Below, in pieces: positions 25,573-41,099 of a stretch of DNA of 64,000 nt; position 1 is the first letter of the stretch; every line of letters starts with the position of its first letter. The notes below the pieces were generated by a model. The model was not told where the DNA came from. It searched no databases and saw only the letters and a list, made by a program, of their open reading frames with translations. The DNA is from Proteles cristata cristata (taxonomy: Eukaryota; Chordata; Mammalia; Carnivora; Hyaenidae), in the NCBI GenBank assembly GCA_017311185.1, contig JAESUZ010003374.1, positions 62,001 to 126,000 on the forward strand. The letters run 5' to 3'. Made by a program: the position numbers and the translations under genes.

Positions 25573-25855
25573 TGACTGTATAATAAACTATCCAATGTGG
25601 CTATTTACATTTTTTTAAGATTTTTTTTTTTAGTAATCTCTACACCTAACGTGGGGCTCAAACTTGCAACCCCAAGATCCAGAGTCACCAACAGACCCAG
25701 CAGGGCACCCCATGACTATTTAAATTTAAGTTAAAATATCAGTTACTTGAATCACACTAGTCTCATTTCAAGTGCTTAAAGCCATATGTGACTGGTGGCT
25801 ACTGCATTAGTGTAGGTAATCGTGTTGGACAATTCTAGTAGCCTGTCCACCTGTT
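25573..25855 (+). mobile_element. MER-type DNA transposon fragment
   Basis: Outer ends 'ACTATCCAATGTGGC' and 'GTGTTGGACAATTC' are roughly inverted, with 'TTTAAATTTAAGTTAAAATATC' and 'GTGACTGGTGGCTACTGCAT' inside. A short SINE at 25610-25711 interrupts it. A relative lies at 47990-48120. Confidence 0.6.
25610..25711 (-). mobile_element. short tRNA-derived carnivore SINE
   Basis: 'TAGTAATCTCTACACCTAAC', 'GGGGCTCAAACTTGCAACCC' and 'CCAGCAGGGCACCCC' on the reverse strand. Confidence 0.82.
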
Positions 25856-25879
25856 TTTTCTTATTTCTGGAGGGTTTTT

Positions 25880-25912
25880 ACTTTTTTTATTTTTTGAATG
25901 TTTTATTTATTT

Positions 25913-25948
<36 letters not shown>

Positions 25949-26118
25949 ATGAGCAAGGGAGGGTCAGAGAGAGAGGGAGACACAGAGTCTGAAACAGGCT
26001 CCAGGCTCTGAGATAGCTGTCAGCACAGATCCTGATGCGGGGCTTGAACCCATGAACCGTGAGATCATGACCTGAGTCGAAGTTGGACGCTTAACTGACT
26101 GAGCCACCCAGGTGCCCC
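25880..26118 (-). mobile_element. full-length feliform SINE with GA microsatellite
   Basis: Contains a long (GA)n run at 25915-25948; head 'GACTGAGCCACCCAGGTGCC'. TTTTTACTT is repeated on both sides. Confidence 0.93.
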
Positions 26119-26299
26119 AATTTTTACTTAAAGTGAATTCCAGAAATCATGTCCTTTCATCAGTAGTATGCGTCTATAACTAGTACATAGCCACCATACC
26201 CTTTTCTCATCTGGGAAACTCCAAAGTTCTCTGATTGTCTCCAGAATATCTTTTTACAGTTGGTTTAATTAAATCAGGATCCTATTAGGGTTACCACAT

Positions 26300-27240
26300 T
26301 GTTTTAAAAATATAAACTCAGGTTAGTTAACATATAGCGTAGTATTGGTTTCAGGGGCAGAATTTAGTGATTCGTCACTTATACTTAGATCAGTGCCCCC
26401 TGTAATACCCATTACCCATTAGCCCATCCCCCAAATCATTTCCCCTCCAGTAACCCTCAGTTAGTTCTCTATAGTTAAGAGTCTCTTCTGGGGCGCCTGG
26501 GTGGCTTAGTCGGTTAAGCGTCCGACTTTCGCTTGGGTCATGATCTCGCGGTTCGTGGGTTCGAGCCCCGCGTCGGGCTCTGTGCTGACTGCCAGCTCAG
26601 ATACTGGAGCCTGTTTCAGTCTATGACTCCGTCTCTCTCTGACCCTCCCCTGCTCACGCTGTCTCTCTCTCTCTCCTAGAAATAAATAAAACATTTAAAA
26701 AAAAATAAAAAAAAAAGTCTCTTATAGTTTGTTTCCTCTTTTTATCTTTTTTTTCCCCCCTTCCTTCTCCTATGTTCATTTGTTCTGTTTCTTAAATTCC
26801 ACATAGAAGGGAAATCATATTACTGTCTTTCTTTTGACTGACTGATTTCACTTAGCATTATGCCCTACTTCCATCCATGTTGTTGCAAATGGAAAGATTT
26901 CAATTTTTTTTGATCACCAAGTAATATTCCAGTGTATAAATATACCACATCTTCTTTATCCATTCATCAGTCAATGGACATTGAGTTCTTTTCCATAATT
27001 TGTCTCTTGTCGATAGTGCTGCTATAAACATTGAGGTGCATGTGCCCCTTTGAATCACCATTTTTGTATCCCTTGGATAAATACCTAGTAGTGCAATTGC
27101 TGGGTCATAGGGTAGTTCTATTTATAATTTTTTGAGGAACCTCCATACTGTTCTCCAGAGTGGCTGCACCAGTTTGCATTCCCACCAGCGGTGCAAAAGG
27201 ATTCCCCCTTCTCCGCCAGGGGCTACTTTTCTCCTTGCCA
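26300..27240 (-). mobile_element. L1 3' UTR and ORF2 end, reverse
   Basis: 'AAACTCAGGTTAGTTAACAT', 'GTGATTCGTCACTTATACTT', 'GAGGTGCATGTGCCCCTTTG' and 'CCAGAGTGGCTGCACCAG' follow the carnivore L1 3' region. Split by the SINE at 26490-26716. Confidence 0.85.
26490..26716 (+). mobile_element. full-length young feliform SINE
   Basis: GGGGCGCCTGGGTGGCTTAG to an A-rich tail. AGTCTCTT is repeated on both sides within the L1. Confidence 0.95.
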
Positions 27241-27297
27241 GTACCCATCTAATACTCATCTAATACTAATACTCATCTACTCATCTAATACCCAGCC
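27240..27297. repeat. small minisatellite of CTCATCTAATA-like units
   Basis: Four to five imperfect copies of ACTCATCTAATA or shorter variants at the broken end of the L1 fragment. Confidence 0.75.
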
Positions 27298-27510
27298 TGT
27301 GCTCAGTTCCCCCTAAATGTCTCAAAATATGTTTCTACAGTTGGTGTTGTGGGAATCGTAATGGAAGGTCCACACGCTTCAGTGAGCCATTACGTGTCCT
27401 TCCCGTCTGTCCCCCAGACTGGGTTTGGCTTCTTGTATCTTCATGATGTTAACATTTCCCTCAGTCTCTTTCTCCTGTAAACTGCTAATTAGATGAAGGG
27501 ATTTGTCAGG

Positions 27511-27739
27511 GTTTTTTTTTTTTTTTAATATTTTTATTTATTTCTTGGACGGAGAGAGAGAGAGACAGCGTGAGCAGGGGAGGGTCAGAGAGAGAGGGAG
27601 TCACAGACTCTGAAACAGGCTCCAGGCTCTGAGCTGGCAGTCAGCACAGAGCCCGACCCAGGGCTCGAACCCACGAACCGCGAGATCATGACCTAAGCGA
27701 AAGCCGGACGCTTAACCGACTAAGCCACCCAGGCGCCCC
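27511..27739 (-). mobile_element. full-length young feliform SINE
   Basis: Poly-T to 'CCACCCAGGCGCCCC'. Target duplication TTGTCAGG(G) on both sides. Confidence 0.95.
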
Positions 27740-28305
27740 ATTGTCAGGGGTTTTTTTGACAAGAATACTTTATAGGTGGTGCTGTTTCTTCTTACATCGT
27801 ATCAGAACTTATGTGCTATCCAGACACCTTTGTGATGTTAAGATTTATCACTTGGTTCCAGTGTCAGCTTGATTCTTCCTTCATAAAGGTTCTCAGCTTA
27901 TGTATACAGTCTTCAATTATCACCCTAGTTAATAAGATTCCTTATTAATTGCAAAAGGAGAAAATGATAACTTCATGGAAAAACCTGTGGCATGCATTTA
28001 ACCAAGTGATCATGGTTCTCAGCAGTGAGACAGACTGGCATCATATGCCTCCTAAGGTGGCACACTAAGGAGGACATGCATCGGTTAGGTGATCCTTCAT
28101 GCAAGATTGCACTTCCTGAATCTGATCCTGAGAAAACATCAGAAAACCCAAAATTGAAATAGAATCTGTCAAATATTGGACCTGGACTCTTTGTATCTTG
28201 AAAGATGAAGAAAGGCTGAGGGATAGGTACAGATCAAAGAAGCATAAAGAACCATGGTTTGAGGGCATGATGCCATAGGGGAAATTTAAAAAGTGATTGC
28301 TCTAG

Positions 28306-28490
28306 AGGCACCTGGCTGCTCAGTCAGTTGAGCAGCCAACTCTTGATTTTGGGTCAGGTCATGATCTCACAGTTCCTGAGATGGAGCCCAACTGTGCTGA
28401 CAGTGAAGGGCCTGCTCTGGATTCTCTGTCTCCCTCCCCCACCCCTACACCCTCGCCGCAATAAATAAATACACTCAAAAAAAAAAAAAA
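28306..28490 (+). mobile_element. feliform SINE, older copy of a tandem pair
   Basis: 'AGGCACCTGGCTGCTCAG' to a poly-A run. The left flank AAAAAGTGATTGCT recurs only after the next SINE, so the two inserted as a unit or one landed in the other's tail. Confidence 0.9.
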
Positions 28491-28503
28491 AACCTGATTT
28501 CTA

Positions 28504-28735
28504 GAGCGCCTGGGTGGCTCAGTCAGTTAAGTGTCCAACTTAGGCTCAGATCATTATCTCACGGTTCATGATCTTGTGGTTTTGAGCCTCGCATGGTGCT
28601 CTGTGCTGACACCTCAGAGCCTGGAGCCTGCTGTGGATTCTGTGTCTCTCGCTCTCTCTGCCCACCCCTGCTTGCGCTCTGTATCTCTCTGTCTGTCTCT
28701 CAAAAATGGGCAAATGTTAAAAAAATTAAACAAAA
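28504..28735 (+). mobile_element. feliform SINE, second of a tandem pair
   Basis: 'GAGCGCCTGGGTGGCTCAG' to the A-rich tail at 28735, followed by AAAAAGTGATTGCT, the right-hand copy of the pair's target duplication. Confidence 0.92.
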
Positions 28736-29493
28736 AGTGATTGCTGTAAACGACACTATTGGACCATAATAGTGTATGTTCCATAATAATATTAAATCCA
28801 AGTTTAAATGTTTCTGATTTTGATCATTGTGGTTATGTTAGAGAATGTCCAAGTCTTTGGTCACTCTGAAGTATATAGGAGAAAAGGGTCATGACATCTG
28901 ATGTTTCTTCTCACATAAATTCTTCTCAATAACATTCTTGCTGAAACGCAGAGGGGGTGTAAGGGTGGGGAGGGGTGGAGAGAGAAGACAAATTTTAATG
29001 GCAAAGAGTCTGTGGAAGTTTATCATATTCACACAAATCATCTTTTCTTTTAGTTTGAAAGTTTTTTCAAAATTGAAAGTTAAAAGTAAACATCCCCATT
29101 TTCTTTTCCCCTAATAATTGAGTAACCACTGACTGTGATTGCTTAGATCCATTAATTTACTAGTGGTTGCAAAATGGTGACTTTAGGACTCTAACATTTC
29201 TTTATAATGAACCCAGCTTATAAAGCATGTACGATTCTTGCATAAAGAAGAACTCTTACCCATCACAACAACTTGGAAATCATAAAATATTGTTCATAAA
29301 GGAGAGAGGGACACATGCCTGATTTGTGCTTCCTCTGAATTTTCAGAATTATGACTTGATATCCTGGTGTTTTCCAATACTGACCATTAAGGTTTGGCTT
29401 GGCTTTTTTTTTTTTATCATTATGAACTCATGATTTTGTTTTACATTTGATGATTTCAATTGACTACAGTCATTATTTCCTAAATTGTTCCTT

Positions 29494-29601
29494 TTTTAAA
29501 GATTTTACATTTTTGAGTAATCTGTACATACAGGGTGGCGCTCGAACTCACAACCCTGAGATCAAGTCACATGCTCTTCTGACTAAGCCAGCCAGGGGTC
29601 C
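29494..29601 (-). mobile_element. short tRNA-derived carnivore SINE
   Basis: 'GAGTAATCTGTACATACAGG', 'GCTCGAACTCACAACCCTG', 'GACTAAGCCAGCCAGGGGTCC'. Flanks CCTAAATT(G/A)TTCC are duplicated. Confidence 0.85.
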
Positions 29602-29716
29602 CTAAATTATTCCATCTTAAGCCAGGGGGAGCTCCTTTAAGTTTTCTCCTGTGTCTTTTTGACCCAACCCCATTAGCGTTTGCTGGGATTCTTGCTTCCT
29701 GCTATAAAATATTCCA

Positions 29717-29945
29717 CCCGAGTGGCTCAGTAGGTTAAGCGTCCGACTTTGGCTTAGGTCATGATCTCACTATTCGTGAGCTGGAGGCCCACATCAGGCC
29801 CCGTGCTGACAGCTCAGAGCCTGGAGCCTGCTTCAGATTCTGTCTGTGTGTTTCTGTCTGTCTCTCTCTGCCCCTCCCCCACTCACACTGTCTCTCCCTC
29901 TCTCTTCCAAATAAATAAATAAATATTAAAAAATAATTTTAAAAA
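29717..29945 (+). mobile_element. feliform SINE, head clipped by a few bases
   Basis: Starts 'CCCGAGTGGCTCAGTAGG', full body, tail AAATAAATAAATAAATATT. Confidence 0.92.
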
Positions 29946-30199
29946 GATGTTCGAGACTCACCTTGAGCATTACATGTTCTACACAAGACTCAGCTATTTC
30001 CCAGATGAGCCTTGGTTTCTTTCACGGACAAATGACATTTAGAGGCATTCTGGTATTAGGGGGCCTCCATCGCTCCTTGCAATGCCTATTGGCTCTAGAC
30101 ATTTTTAGTAGTTTAGCCTAGAAAAATGATTAAAAAGAAAAAAGGATGTATTAGATTCCTAATTCCTAGATGTTCTTGGATAGGGAAATAAAATCTTTT

Positions 30200-30427
30200 C
30201 TTTTTTTTTTTTTTAAATTTTTAATGTTTTTTTATTTATTTCTAGGAGAGAGAGAGACAGCGTGAGCAGGGGAGGGTCAGAGAGAGAGGGACAGAATCTG
30301 AAGCAGGCTCCAGGCTCTGAGCTGGCAGTCAGCACAGAGCCTGATGCGGGGCTCGAACCCACGAACCGCGAGATCATGACCTAAGCGAAAGTCAGACGCT
30401 TAACCGACTAAGCCACCCAGGCGCCCC
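30200..30427 (-). mobile_element. full-length young feliform SINE upstream of ZNF177 start exon
   Basis: Ends 'CCACCCAGGCGCCCC'. TAAAATCTT is repeated on both sides. It lies about 150 bp before the first coding exon. Confidence 0.95.
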
Positions 30428-30580
30428 TAAAATCTTAACAGTGAACTGTACTGTGGGTATGTATATGTGCATGTGTGTGTGGCGGGGGGAGTCCCTCTGA
30501 AGCTAGTATGAGGAAGTTTCTGGGTTGTGAGTGTTGAATATCTGTCAAGCCCAGACTCTCATGGTATTTTTCTTCACTAG

Positions 30581-34540
<3,960 letters not shown>

Positions 34541-35547
34541 GTGAAATAACTAACGAAAGCCTTTAATGATCCTTGACCCCTCACTCCTCATTGTAGAACT
34601 CACACTGGAGTTCAACCATGCTGTGACCAATATAGAAAGCCTTCAGGCACAATTCCTGACTTCTGCTATACTGGGACCAATCTTACGAATATTGTGGGTC
34701 TGTGATTGTCTTTATCAGTGAGTGTTTCATCCTGAAATAGCAACACCATGTTAACTGTTGAGTATTAAAGGTTATAGGGTTCTCTAAAGTCCCCTTAATC
34801 TTCATCACAAAAGTGTTGATGAATAATGTTTTCATTGTGATTTACTACTAAATGTTGTTCAGTCTTCATCAAGATAGATGTAGTGAACCTGTAGTCTATT
34901 TAGAAATATATTTTTTAATGTGCAGACTCCATTCATGTTATTTTTTATGTATTTCTAATTTAATTGCATTATACACAGAATGCATGGTATCCATGATACA
35001 GATTCTGTATGACATAGATCCAAGCAGAAAATTGTTGGATACTTTCTGTGTGGGCTAATGTGTCAGATACAATGGTTGCTATCCCCAGATCTAGTCCACT
35101 CTTCCTTTCCTAAAGTAACAAAACTATATAATTGTATTCAAGTTGACAGCATGGACAATTTTTTAAGGACTCATCTCCCAACTTCTTTGCCGTATGACTG
35201 CCCATGATCCCATAGTTCTGGCCAGTGAGAAATAGAGAGAGGTCACTGCTTGTGGGTTCTAGAGAAGCCCATGGAAATGGGAATGCCTCATCTGGGATTT
35301 TCTCTTTACCATTTACCCTTTGTTCTATCTCTTCTTCTTTCCTAGAAAATAGACCAAGAGGATGATAGTCAGAGGCTACTGATTATTCAACAGGGATATA
35401 TACAGTATTATTTGGCTGTACTAACCCTGAGTTACCCATTTCAGGATTTCCTGTAACACAGGAAAAAATAAATTCTTAACTGGTTTAAACCACTCTGGAG
35501 GGAAGATTCTGTTAAAATGGATTTCAGTTAACTAATACATTTCCATT
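34541..35547 (+). other. ZNF177 3' UTR and downstream flank
   Basis: Unique-looking sequence after the stop codon, with a decayed finger-like echo (AGAACTCACACTGGAG near 34597). Candidate polyadenylation signals are ATTAAA at 34764 and AATAAA at 35467. I cannot tell which is used. Confidence 0.5.
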
Positions 35548-35750
35548 CTTTAAAAATGTTTGTTTATATTTGAGAGAGATAGAGTGTGAGTGGGGGAGAG
35601 GCAGAGAAAGAGGGAGACACAGAATCCAAAACAGGCTCCAGGCTCTGAGCTGTCAGCACAGAGCCCGATGTGGGGCTCAAACCCACAAACAGTGAGATCT
35701 GACCTGAGCCAAAGTCGGACGCCCAACTGACTGAGCCACCAAGGCACCCT
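35548..35750 (-). mobile_element. full-length feliform SINE
   Basis: Body 'AACAGGCTCCAGGCTCTGAG', head 'GACTGAGCCACCAAGGCACC', reverse strand. Confidence 0.93.
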
Positions 35751-35926
35751 CCTCTAATTTTTAAACCAGTGTATTGCCCCTATTCCAAGCCTTGTATTTA
35801 GGCCTTTATTTCCCCTTATTTCTTTTTATTTAACATTGGGCACAATAGTCAATTCTAATCATTGATTCCTTGTGTTTTCAATGTAATGACATTTTATAAA
35901 TCTTTCATATTTTTATTCACATACAT

Positions 35927-36133
35927 TTTTTTTAATGTTTTACTTATTTCTGAGAGAGAGAGACAGTGTGAGCAGGGGAGGGTCAGAGAGAGAGGGAGAC
36001 ACAGAATCTGAAACAGGCTCCAGGCTCTGAGCTGGCTGTCAGCAGCACAGAGCCCAACACGGGGCTTGAACCCACGAACCGCGAGATGATGACCTGAGCT
36101 GACACTTAACTGACTGAGCCACCCAGGCGCCCC
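35927..36133 (-). mobile_element. full-length feliform SINE
   Basis: Poly-T to 'CCACCCAGGCGCCCC'; CACATACAT on both sides. Absent at the matching place in copy B of the duplication. Confidence 0.93.
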
Positions 36134-36549
36134 TCACATACATATTTTTGTACTTGTTTTGTGAAAAAGCACTGACCCACTGCACATTCTTCCCTTATTC
36201 AGGAATGGTTCTAAAACTACTCCATGAATCATGTTTGCATTGATTTTGAGTGGATTGTCTGTGTAGAATTAATAAAAATCTTCTAAGACACTGATTTAGT
36301 TACACATATTCATCCCTAAACATACTTTGCGCATCAACTGAATTTTATCTATTTTGTTATGTTAGTGATTCACATTTAACTGCAGAAAACATTGACTTTT
36401 TATGTGGGTAAAGATCGTTTTTGAAAATGATATCTGGGTTTCCTACTTTGCCTTAACAAGTCTATTGTTAGTTGATTATATACAGATTTTATAATTTTAA
36501 TCTTAAATATATTGTTTAAAAACATTGAACTCAATCTTTTTGAGTTTAT

Positions 36550-36658
36550 ATATTTTATATATTTTGAGAGAGAAAGAGCACACAAGTGGGGCAGGGGCAG
36601 AAAAGGGGAGAGAGAATCTTAAGTAGACTCTGTGCTGTCAGTGCTGAGCCCAATGTGG
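36550..36658 (-). mobile_element. feliform SINE, 3' half only
   Basis: 'TTTTGAGAGAGAAAGAGCAC' to 'GTGCTGAGCCCAATGTGG'; the tRNA-like head is missing. Confidence 0.78.
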
Positions 36659-36989
36659 CTAATATCACACTTTCTGTTATAAATGTGTTAATATTTAGTG
36701 GTAAATATATAAAGGTTGGTAAAGTTTGCTGCATTTACTGTTATAGATGCTCAGTTTGGGGTACTTCCTGTGGTGGTATTATGTAATTCTGTCATCATTG
36801 CCTCTTTGCATTAAGTCTGCACATCTCAGTAATCACTCTTCCAGTCTTTACAGGGTCACATCAGGACAGATAGTCCTTCACCTGTCAGCCTGGCTTAGGC
36901 TATTTAATGGTCTGCTGGTCTTGTCTGCAGGCAACTATAGTTCAGAGCATATACACTGTTTTCATAGATAAAACTATCTCGTGTTAGGT

Positions 36990-37910
36990 CCCTGGACTGA
37001 TGGTTTTGCCCGTAGAATCATATTCAAGTGGGTTTGAGGCCAGGTCACATGGCTGCTGTTGGGTCTGTACTGGAGTCTGTGGCACACAATCCTGCTACCA
37101 GGCGAGTCGACCCTCTCTGCTCCCTGGCCAGGAAAGGACATCACTTCAAGACCTCTCTTCAGGGTTCACAGATGGCTATTTTTCCAGGTAGAAATGTATG
37201 GATGGCTCTCTCACTAGACATACATGAATGGCCCCACGATGCAGCTGAGAGAGGCTGCAGCCATGTCACAGAGCTGCCTTAGGGTCCATATCTGTGACCA
37301 AGTTCTGCAGGCCTGCCTCAGGGAGCACCGATGGACATATCTCTACCCGGGTCCCTGGGTAGGATGATTCCTCCTAGATTGTGGCCAGAGTGTCTGGACC
37401 TTGGTTGTGGGTTGCTTCAATATCTTCAGTCAGACCAAGGTTAGTAGGCCTGCCTCCAGGAGCACAGATGGACATGTCTTTCTTTCTTGATTACTACATG
37501 GGAAAGACAGCAGCTGAGTCACAGGCTGGCTGTTCAAGGTCTGCATCTCAGAGTGAGGTCAGCAGGCCTGTGATGGGAGCCATGGGTGGGCATGACTCTT
37601 ATCAAAGCCTGAGAGATAGATAATGCTGCTGTCAAGGCCATATGGGGCTCTAGCTTAATCCACATAGGAACATGGCTTTTTCTGGGTCTGATTGGGACCA
37701 CAGTCAGCAATTCTGCCACCAAGGCATAGGTTGCCTTCTAAAAAAGGCCCTCCTTGTCCTTGGGCTCTACTGAGGTTTTGCAGTCTCCTACGTGGATCCC
37801 AAAGTTCCAACAAAGGCACCCTTGTTCATGGAAGTCTGCCGAATTATTGTTTCCGTGGAAGGATACACGTGGGTGACTACCTCATATTCTGCTGTCTGGC
37901 TGATGTCATT
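36990..37910 (-). repeat. L1 5'-UTR-like block with internal repeats (copy A)
   Basis: Contains several loose repeats of a unit with 'AGGCCTGCCTC(A/C)(G/A)GGAGCAC' (37305, 37445 and a weaker one at 37560). It ends near 'ATATTCTGCTGTCTGGCTGA', which in reverse resembles the start of an old L1 5' UTR. Matched by 58970-59880. The L1 reading is inference. Confidence 0.5.
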
Positions 37911-38109
37911 GGAATTACAATGTGCTCAACTTAAGGAAATCTGCTTACATTAATTTATCATGTAAATATATCAAAGCAAAAGCTGGCAAGTCCGGTAGTA
38001 TTCAAAATGTAATTACTGACGTTTCATAGCCCTTGTCTAATATAGTGTTGTATGTCTGTCTCTGTTAGGGGGGATGGGAGGGAAGCGGGCTTTTGTTGTT
38101 GTTGTTGTT

Positions 38110-38540
38110 TTATCTTTTTAAATAGTTTGTCAGTTTAGTTTCCATATAACACCCCGTGCTCATCCCCACAAGTGCCCTCCTCCATGCCCATCACTCCCCT
38201 TCCCCCCCAACCCCCATCAGCCCTCAGTTTGTTCTCAGCATTCAAGAGTCTCTCATGTTTTGGGGCGCCTGGGTGGCTTAGTCGGTTAAGCGTCCGACTT
38301 TCGCTTAGGTCATGATCTCGCGGTTCGTGGGTTCGAGCCCCGCGTCGGGCTCTGTGCTGACTGCCAGCTCGGAGCCTGGAGCCTGTTTCGGTCTGTGACT
38401 CCCTCTCTCTCTGACCCTCCCCTGTTCACGCTGTCTATCTCTCTCCTAGAAATAAATAAAAAAAACATTAAAAAAAAAAAAAAAAAGTCTCTCTCATGTT
38501 TTGCCTCCCTCCCTCTCCCCCACTATTTTTCCCCTCCTTC
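38110..38540 (-). mobile_element. 5'-truncated L1 3' end
   Basis: 'AGTTTAGTTTCCATATAACAC', 'AGTGCCCTCCTCCATGCCC' and 'TCAGCATTCAAGAGTCTCTC' are the carnivore L1 3' terminus after a GTT run. The SINE at 38262-38486 splits it. Not present in copy B. Confidence 0.87.
38262..38486 (+). mobile_element. full-length young feliform SINE in L1 end
   Basis: GGGGCGCCTGGGTGGCTTAG to poly-A. TCTCTCATGTTTTG on both sides. Confidence 0.96.
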
Positions 38541-39114
38541 TCCCCCATGGTCTTCCGAGCAGGCTCTTAACGTACAGAAATATGTACTTGAATTATACTG
38601 CCACCAGTGCAGACTGATGAACACCAGAGCAATATAACTGAACCCTGAGATACTATCACCAATGAGGTGTTCCATAGGTGCCTCAACTCACTGTTTCCAA
38701 AATTACCCATTTTCTCCTCCAATAACATGTTGTTCTTCTTGTTATTCTCATCACTGTGAAAGCTAACACCATGGAAATGATTTCCTCCAGTGGATCTCAG
38801 GCTGATTTTGCCCCCTACATGACAACTGGCAATCCTGGAGACATTTCTAGTTACAAATCTGTGCTGGCACCTAGTGGGTGGATGAGACGGAGCTCTTAAA
38901 AAACTACAATACACAGGAAAACTCCTTAACAACAAATCATTAAATAGACCAAATCACAATATTGTTATTTCAGTATCTCAGTACAGACTGTTGGCTAATG
39001 CTAAAAGTTTTCTCTAAAAACACTCAACAATTCAGTATTCTCTTATAAGGGAATTAAAGATATTATCTGAAAGGAGTCTCATGATTTTTCTCCATTACTT
39101 TGTGCCACTTCACT

Positions 39115-39320
39115 TTTTTTGTTATTGTGGTTAAATAGGCATAATGTAAATTTTAATATTTAAGTACTTCCTGGGGTACATTTATATTCATTTGGCATGA
39201 AGTGTATTGATTTTATGTAACCATTACCACCATTCCCAAACATTTTCATATTCCCAAATTGAAACTACACAGTAAACACTCATTTTCCATTCCTCTCTCC
39301 CTTCGTGCACTGTCAGTCAT
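39115..39320 (-). mobile_element. old L1 3'-UTR fragment (copy A)
   Basis: 'TTATTGTGGTTAAATAGGCA' to 'ATTCCCAAATTGAAACTACAC' resembles an old L1 3' UTR. The homologous piece lies at 60545-60760. Confidence 0.65.
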
Positions 39321-39394
39321 ACACTGATGAAAGTAGTTTGCATCTGAGGTCTTCAGGTATATCTTAAGACCACAATGATAGAAAATGAAGGTGT

Positions 39395-39818
39395 GGGGCA
39401 CCTGGGTGGTTCAGTCATTAAGCATCCAACTCTTTTTTTTTTTTTTAATGGTTTTTATTTATTTCTGAGAGCGAGCGTGAGCAGGGGAGGGTCAGAGAGA
39501 GAGGGAGACACAGAATCCAAAACAGGCTCCAGGCTGTCAGCACAGAGCCCGATGCGGGGCTGGAACCCACTAACTGTGAGATCATGACCTGAGCCGAAGT
39601 CTGACTGAGCCACCCAGGCGTCCCAAGCATCTTGATTTCGACTCAGGTCATGATCTCACAGCTCATGAGTTTGAGTCCCCTGCACTGAGCTCTGCACTAA
39701 CATTAAGGATCCTGCTTGGAATTTCCAGTCTCTCTCTCTGCTCTCTCTCTCTCTGCCCCTCCCCCCTCACACATGTGCACACTCTTGCTCTCAAAAATAA
39801 ACAAACTTAAAAAAAAAG
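39395..39818 (+). mobile_element. feliform SINE split by a second SINE
   Basis: The head 39395-39431 ('GGGGCACCTGGGTGGTTCAG') and the body 39625-39818 ('GACTCAGGTCATGATCTCAC', A tail) are one element. The second SINE is at 39432-39624. Confidence 0.93.
39432..39624 (-). mobile_element. feliform SINE nested in another SINE
   Basis: Reverse copy from poly-T to 'GCCACCCAGGCGTCCC'. Target AAGCATC is repeated on both sides inside the host SINE's tRNA head. Confidence 0.94.
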
Positions 39819-39970
39819 TGAGGTGGTGATAAAAGAAGGACAAAAATTTTTAAATGAAGGTGTGGAAAAATAAGAACAATAAAAGGGAATGAAAAAAGGA
39901 AGACAGAAGGGAAAGAGTGAGGCAATATCTCAGACATCCTATGCAACATATACTACATAAGAACACCTCA

Positions 39971-40187
39971 GGGGTGCCTGGTGGCTCAGTTGGTTAAGCG
40001 TCTGACTTCAGCTCAGGTCATGATCTCACAGTTCGTGGGTTCGAGCCCCACGTCGTGTTCTGTGCTGACAGCTAGCTCAGAGCCTTGAGCCTGTTTCAGA
40101 TTCTGTACCTCCCTTTCTCTCTCTGACCCTCCCCTGCTTATGCTGTCTCTCTGTCTCTGAGAAATAAATAACATTTTAAAAAAAACA
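39971..40187 (+). mobile_element. feliform SINE
   Basis: 'GGGGTGCCTGGTGGCTCAG' to an AATAAATAACATTTTA tail. ACACCTCAG is duplicated on both sides. Confidence 0.93.
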
Positions 40188-40211
40188 CACACACACCTCA
40201 GCAAACTGTCA

Positions 40212-40424
40212 TTTTTTTTTTAATATTTTTTTTTTATTTCTAGGAGAGAGAGACAGCGTGAGCAGGGGAGGGTCAGAGAGAGAGGGAGTCACAGACTGAA
40301 ACAGGCTCCAGGCTCTGAGCTGGCAGTCAGCACAGAGCCGACGTGGGGCCCGAAACCACGAACCGCGAGATCATGACCTAAGCGAAAGTCGGACGCTTAA
40401 CCGACTAAGCCACTCAGGCACCCC
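40212..40424 (-). mobile_element. young feliform SINE adjoining the previous one
   Basis: Reverse, young subfamily. CTCAGCAAACTGTCATTT is duplicated on both sides. It starts about 25 bp after the previous SINE, giving an inverted pair. Confidence 0.95.
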
Positions 40425-40743
40425 TCAGCAAACTGTCATTTAAATCTAGATTCCTACACTGAAAGTTCAAATCATGTCACAGTTTCCAGGGAAAGTATGA
40501 TAGTCAATTAGGAAAGTGTCACATTTCCAGGATAAAGGCCATTCTGATTAGGATCTTTAAAAAATGGAGCAAATCAGAAAATATCTCTAAGAAATGTCAG
40601 GATTACATAAAATTATACATGTAAAACAATGTCTTGATATGAAAAGCACGTTATTTGTAATAAACTTATCCTTGCATTATTTTAAGTGGAAAATGCACGC
40701 AGCCAAACGAAGGTGAAGAACATCAATGTCTGACAGAATTATA

Positions 40744-40851
40744 TTTTTTAAGATTTATTTTTATGTGATCTCCATGCCCAATGTGGGGCTTGAACTTAAA
40801 TCCCTCAGAACAATAGTTGCATGCTCCACTAACTGAGCCAGTCAGGTGCCC
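40744..40851 (-). mobile_element. short tRNA-derived carnivore SINE
   Basis: 'ATGTGATCTCCATGCCCAATG', 'GGGGCTTGAACTTAAATCCC', 'AACTGAGCCAGTCAGGTGCC'. Confidence 0.83.
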
Positions 40852-41099
40852 CATTAGAGGATGATTTTTGAGGAACGCATGCTAGTACTTGATGTATGTG
40901 CTTCATATCTAATGTTAGACATCTAAGGAATGGCTATACAAAATTGGACCAAAAAGAGAATTTTGGTGCTACAAATAGGGACAAAGGAATTGCTGAAAAG
41001 GTTGTTGAGGAAAAAAACAAATGCAGTGATAAATATAAGCAAATTATAGCTGCTTTGGGAATAGAGGAAATGTATCTTCAGAGGAAAAAATAACCAGAA

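Larger units (their letters stand above)
25437..27990 (-). mobile_element. ancient L1 3'-UTR-like repeat, heavily interrupted
   Basis: Pieces at 25437-25560, 26119-26300, 27300-27510 and 27740-27900 ('GACAAGAATACTTTATAGG', 'GTGATGTTAAGATTTATCAC', 'CTCCTGTAAACTGCTAATTAG') line up as one ancient repeat that I know as an old L1 3' region. A MER-type element, four SINEs and an L1 end were inserted later. The class assignment is from memory. Confidence 0.55.
28000..29080 (+). mobile_element. ancient interspersed repeat, class uncertain
   Basis: 28060-28303 ('TCCTGAGAAAACATCAG', 'GATGAAGAAAGGCTGAGG') and 28736-29080 ('GGTTATGTTAGAGAATGTCC', 'AAAAGGGTCATGACATCTG') form one ordered repeat that I recognise from other mammals but cannot name. 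The SINE pair at 28306-28735 splits it. Confidence 0.5.
29081..30115 (-). mobile_element. ancient L1 3'-UTR-like repeat, interrupted
   Basis: 29100-29493, 29602-29716 and 29946-30115 ('GGGGGAGCTCCTTTAAG', 'CCTGTGTCTTTTTGACCCAA', 'AAGATGTTCGAGACTCACCTT') fit an old L1 3' region. Two SINEs interrupt it. Assignment from memory. Confidence 0.5.
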
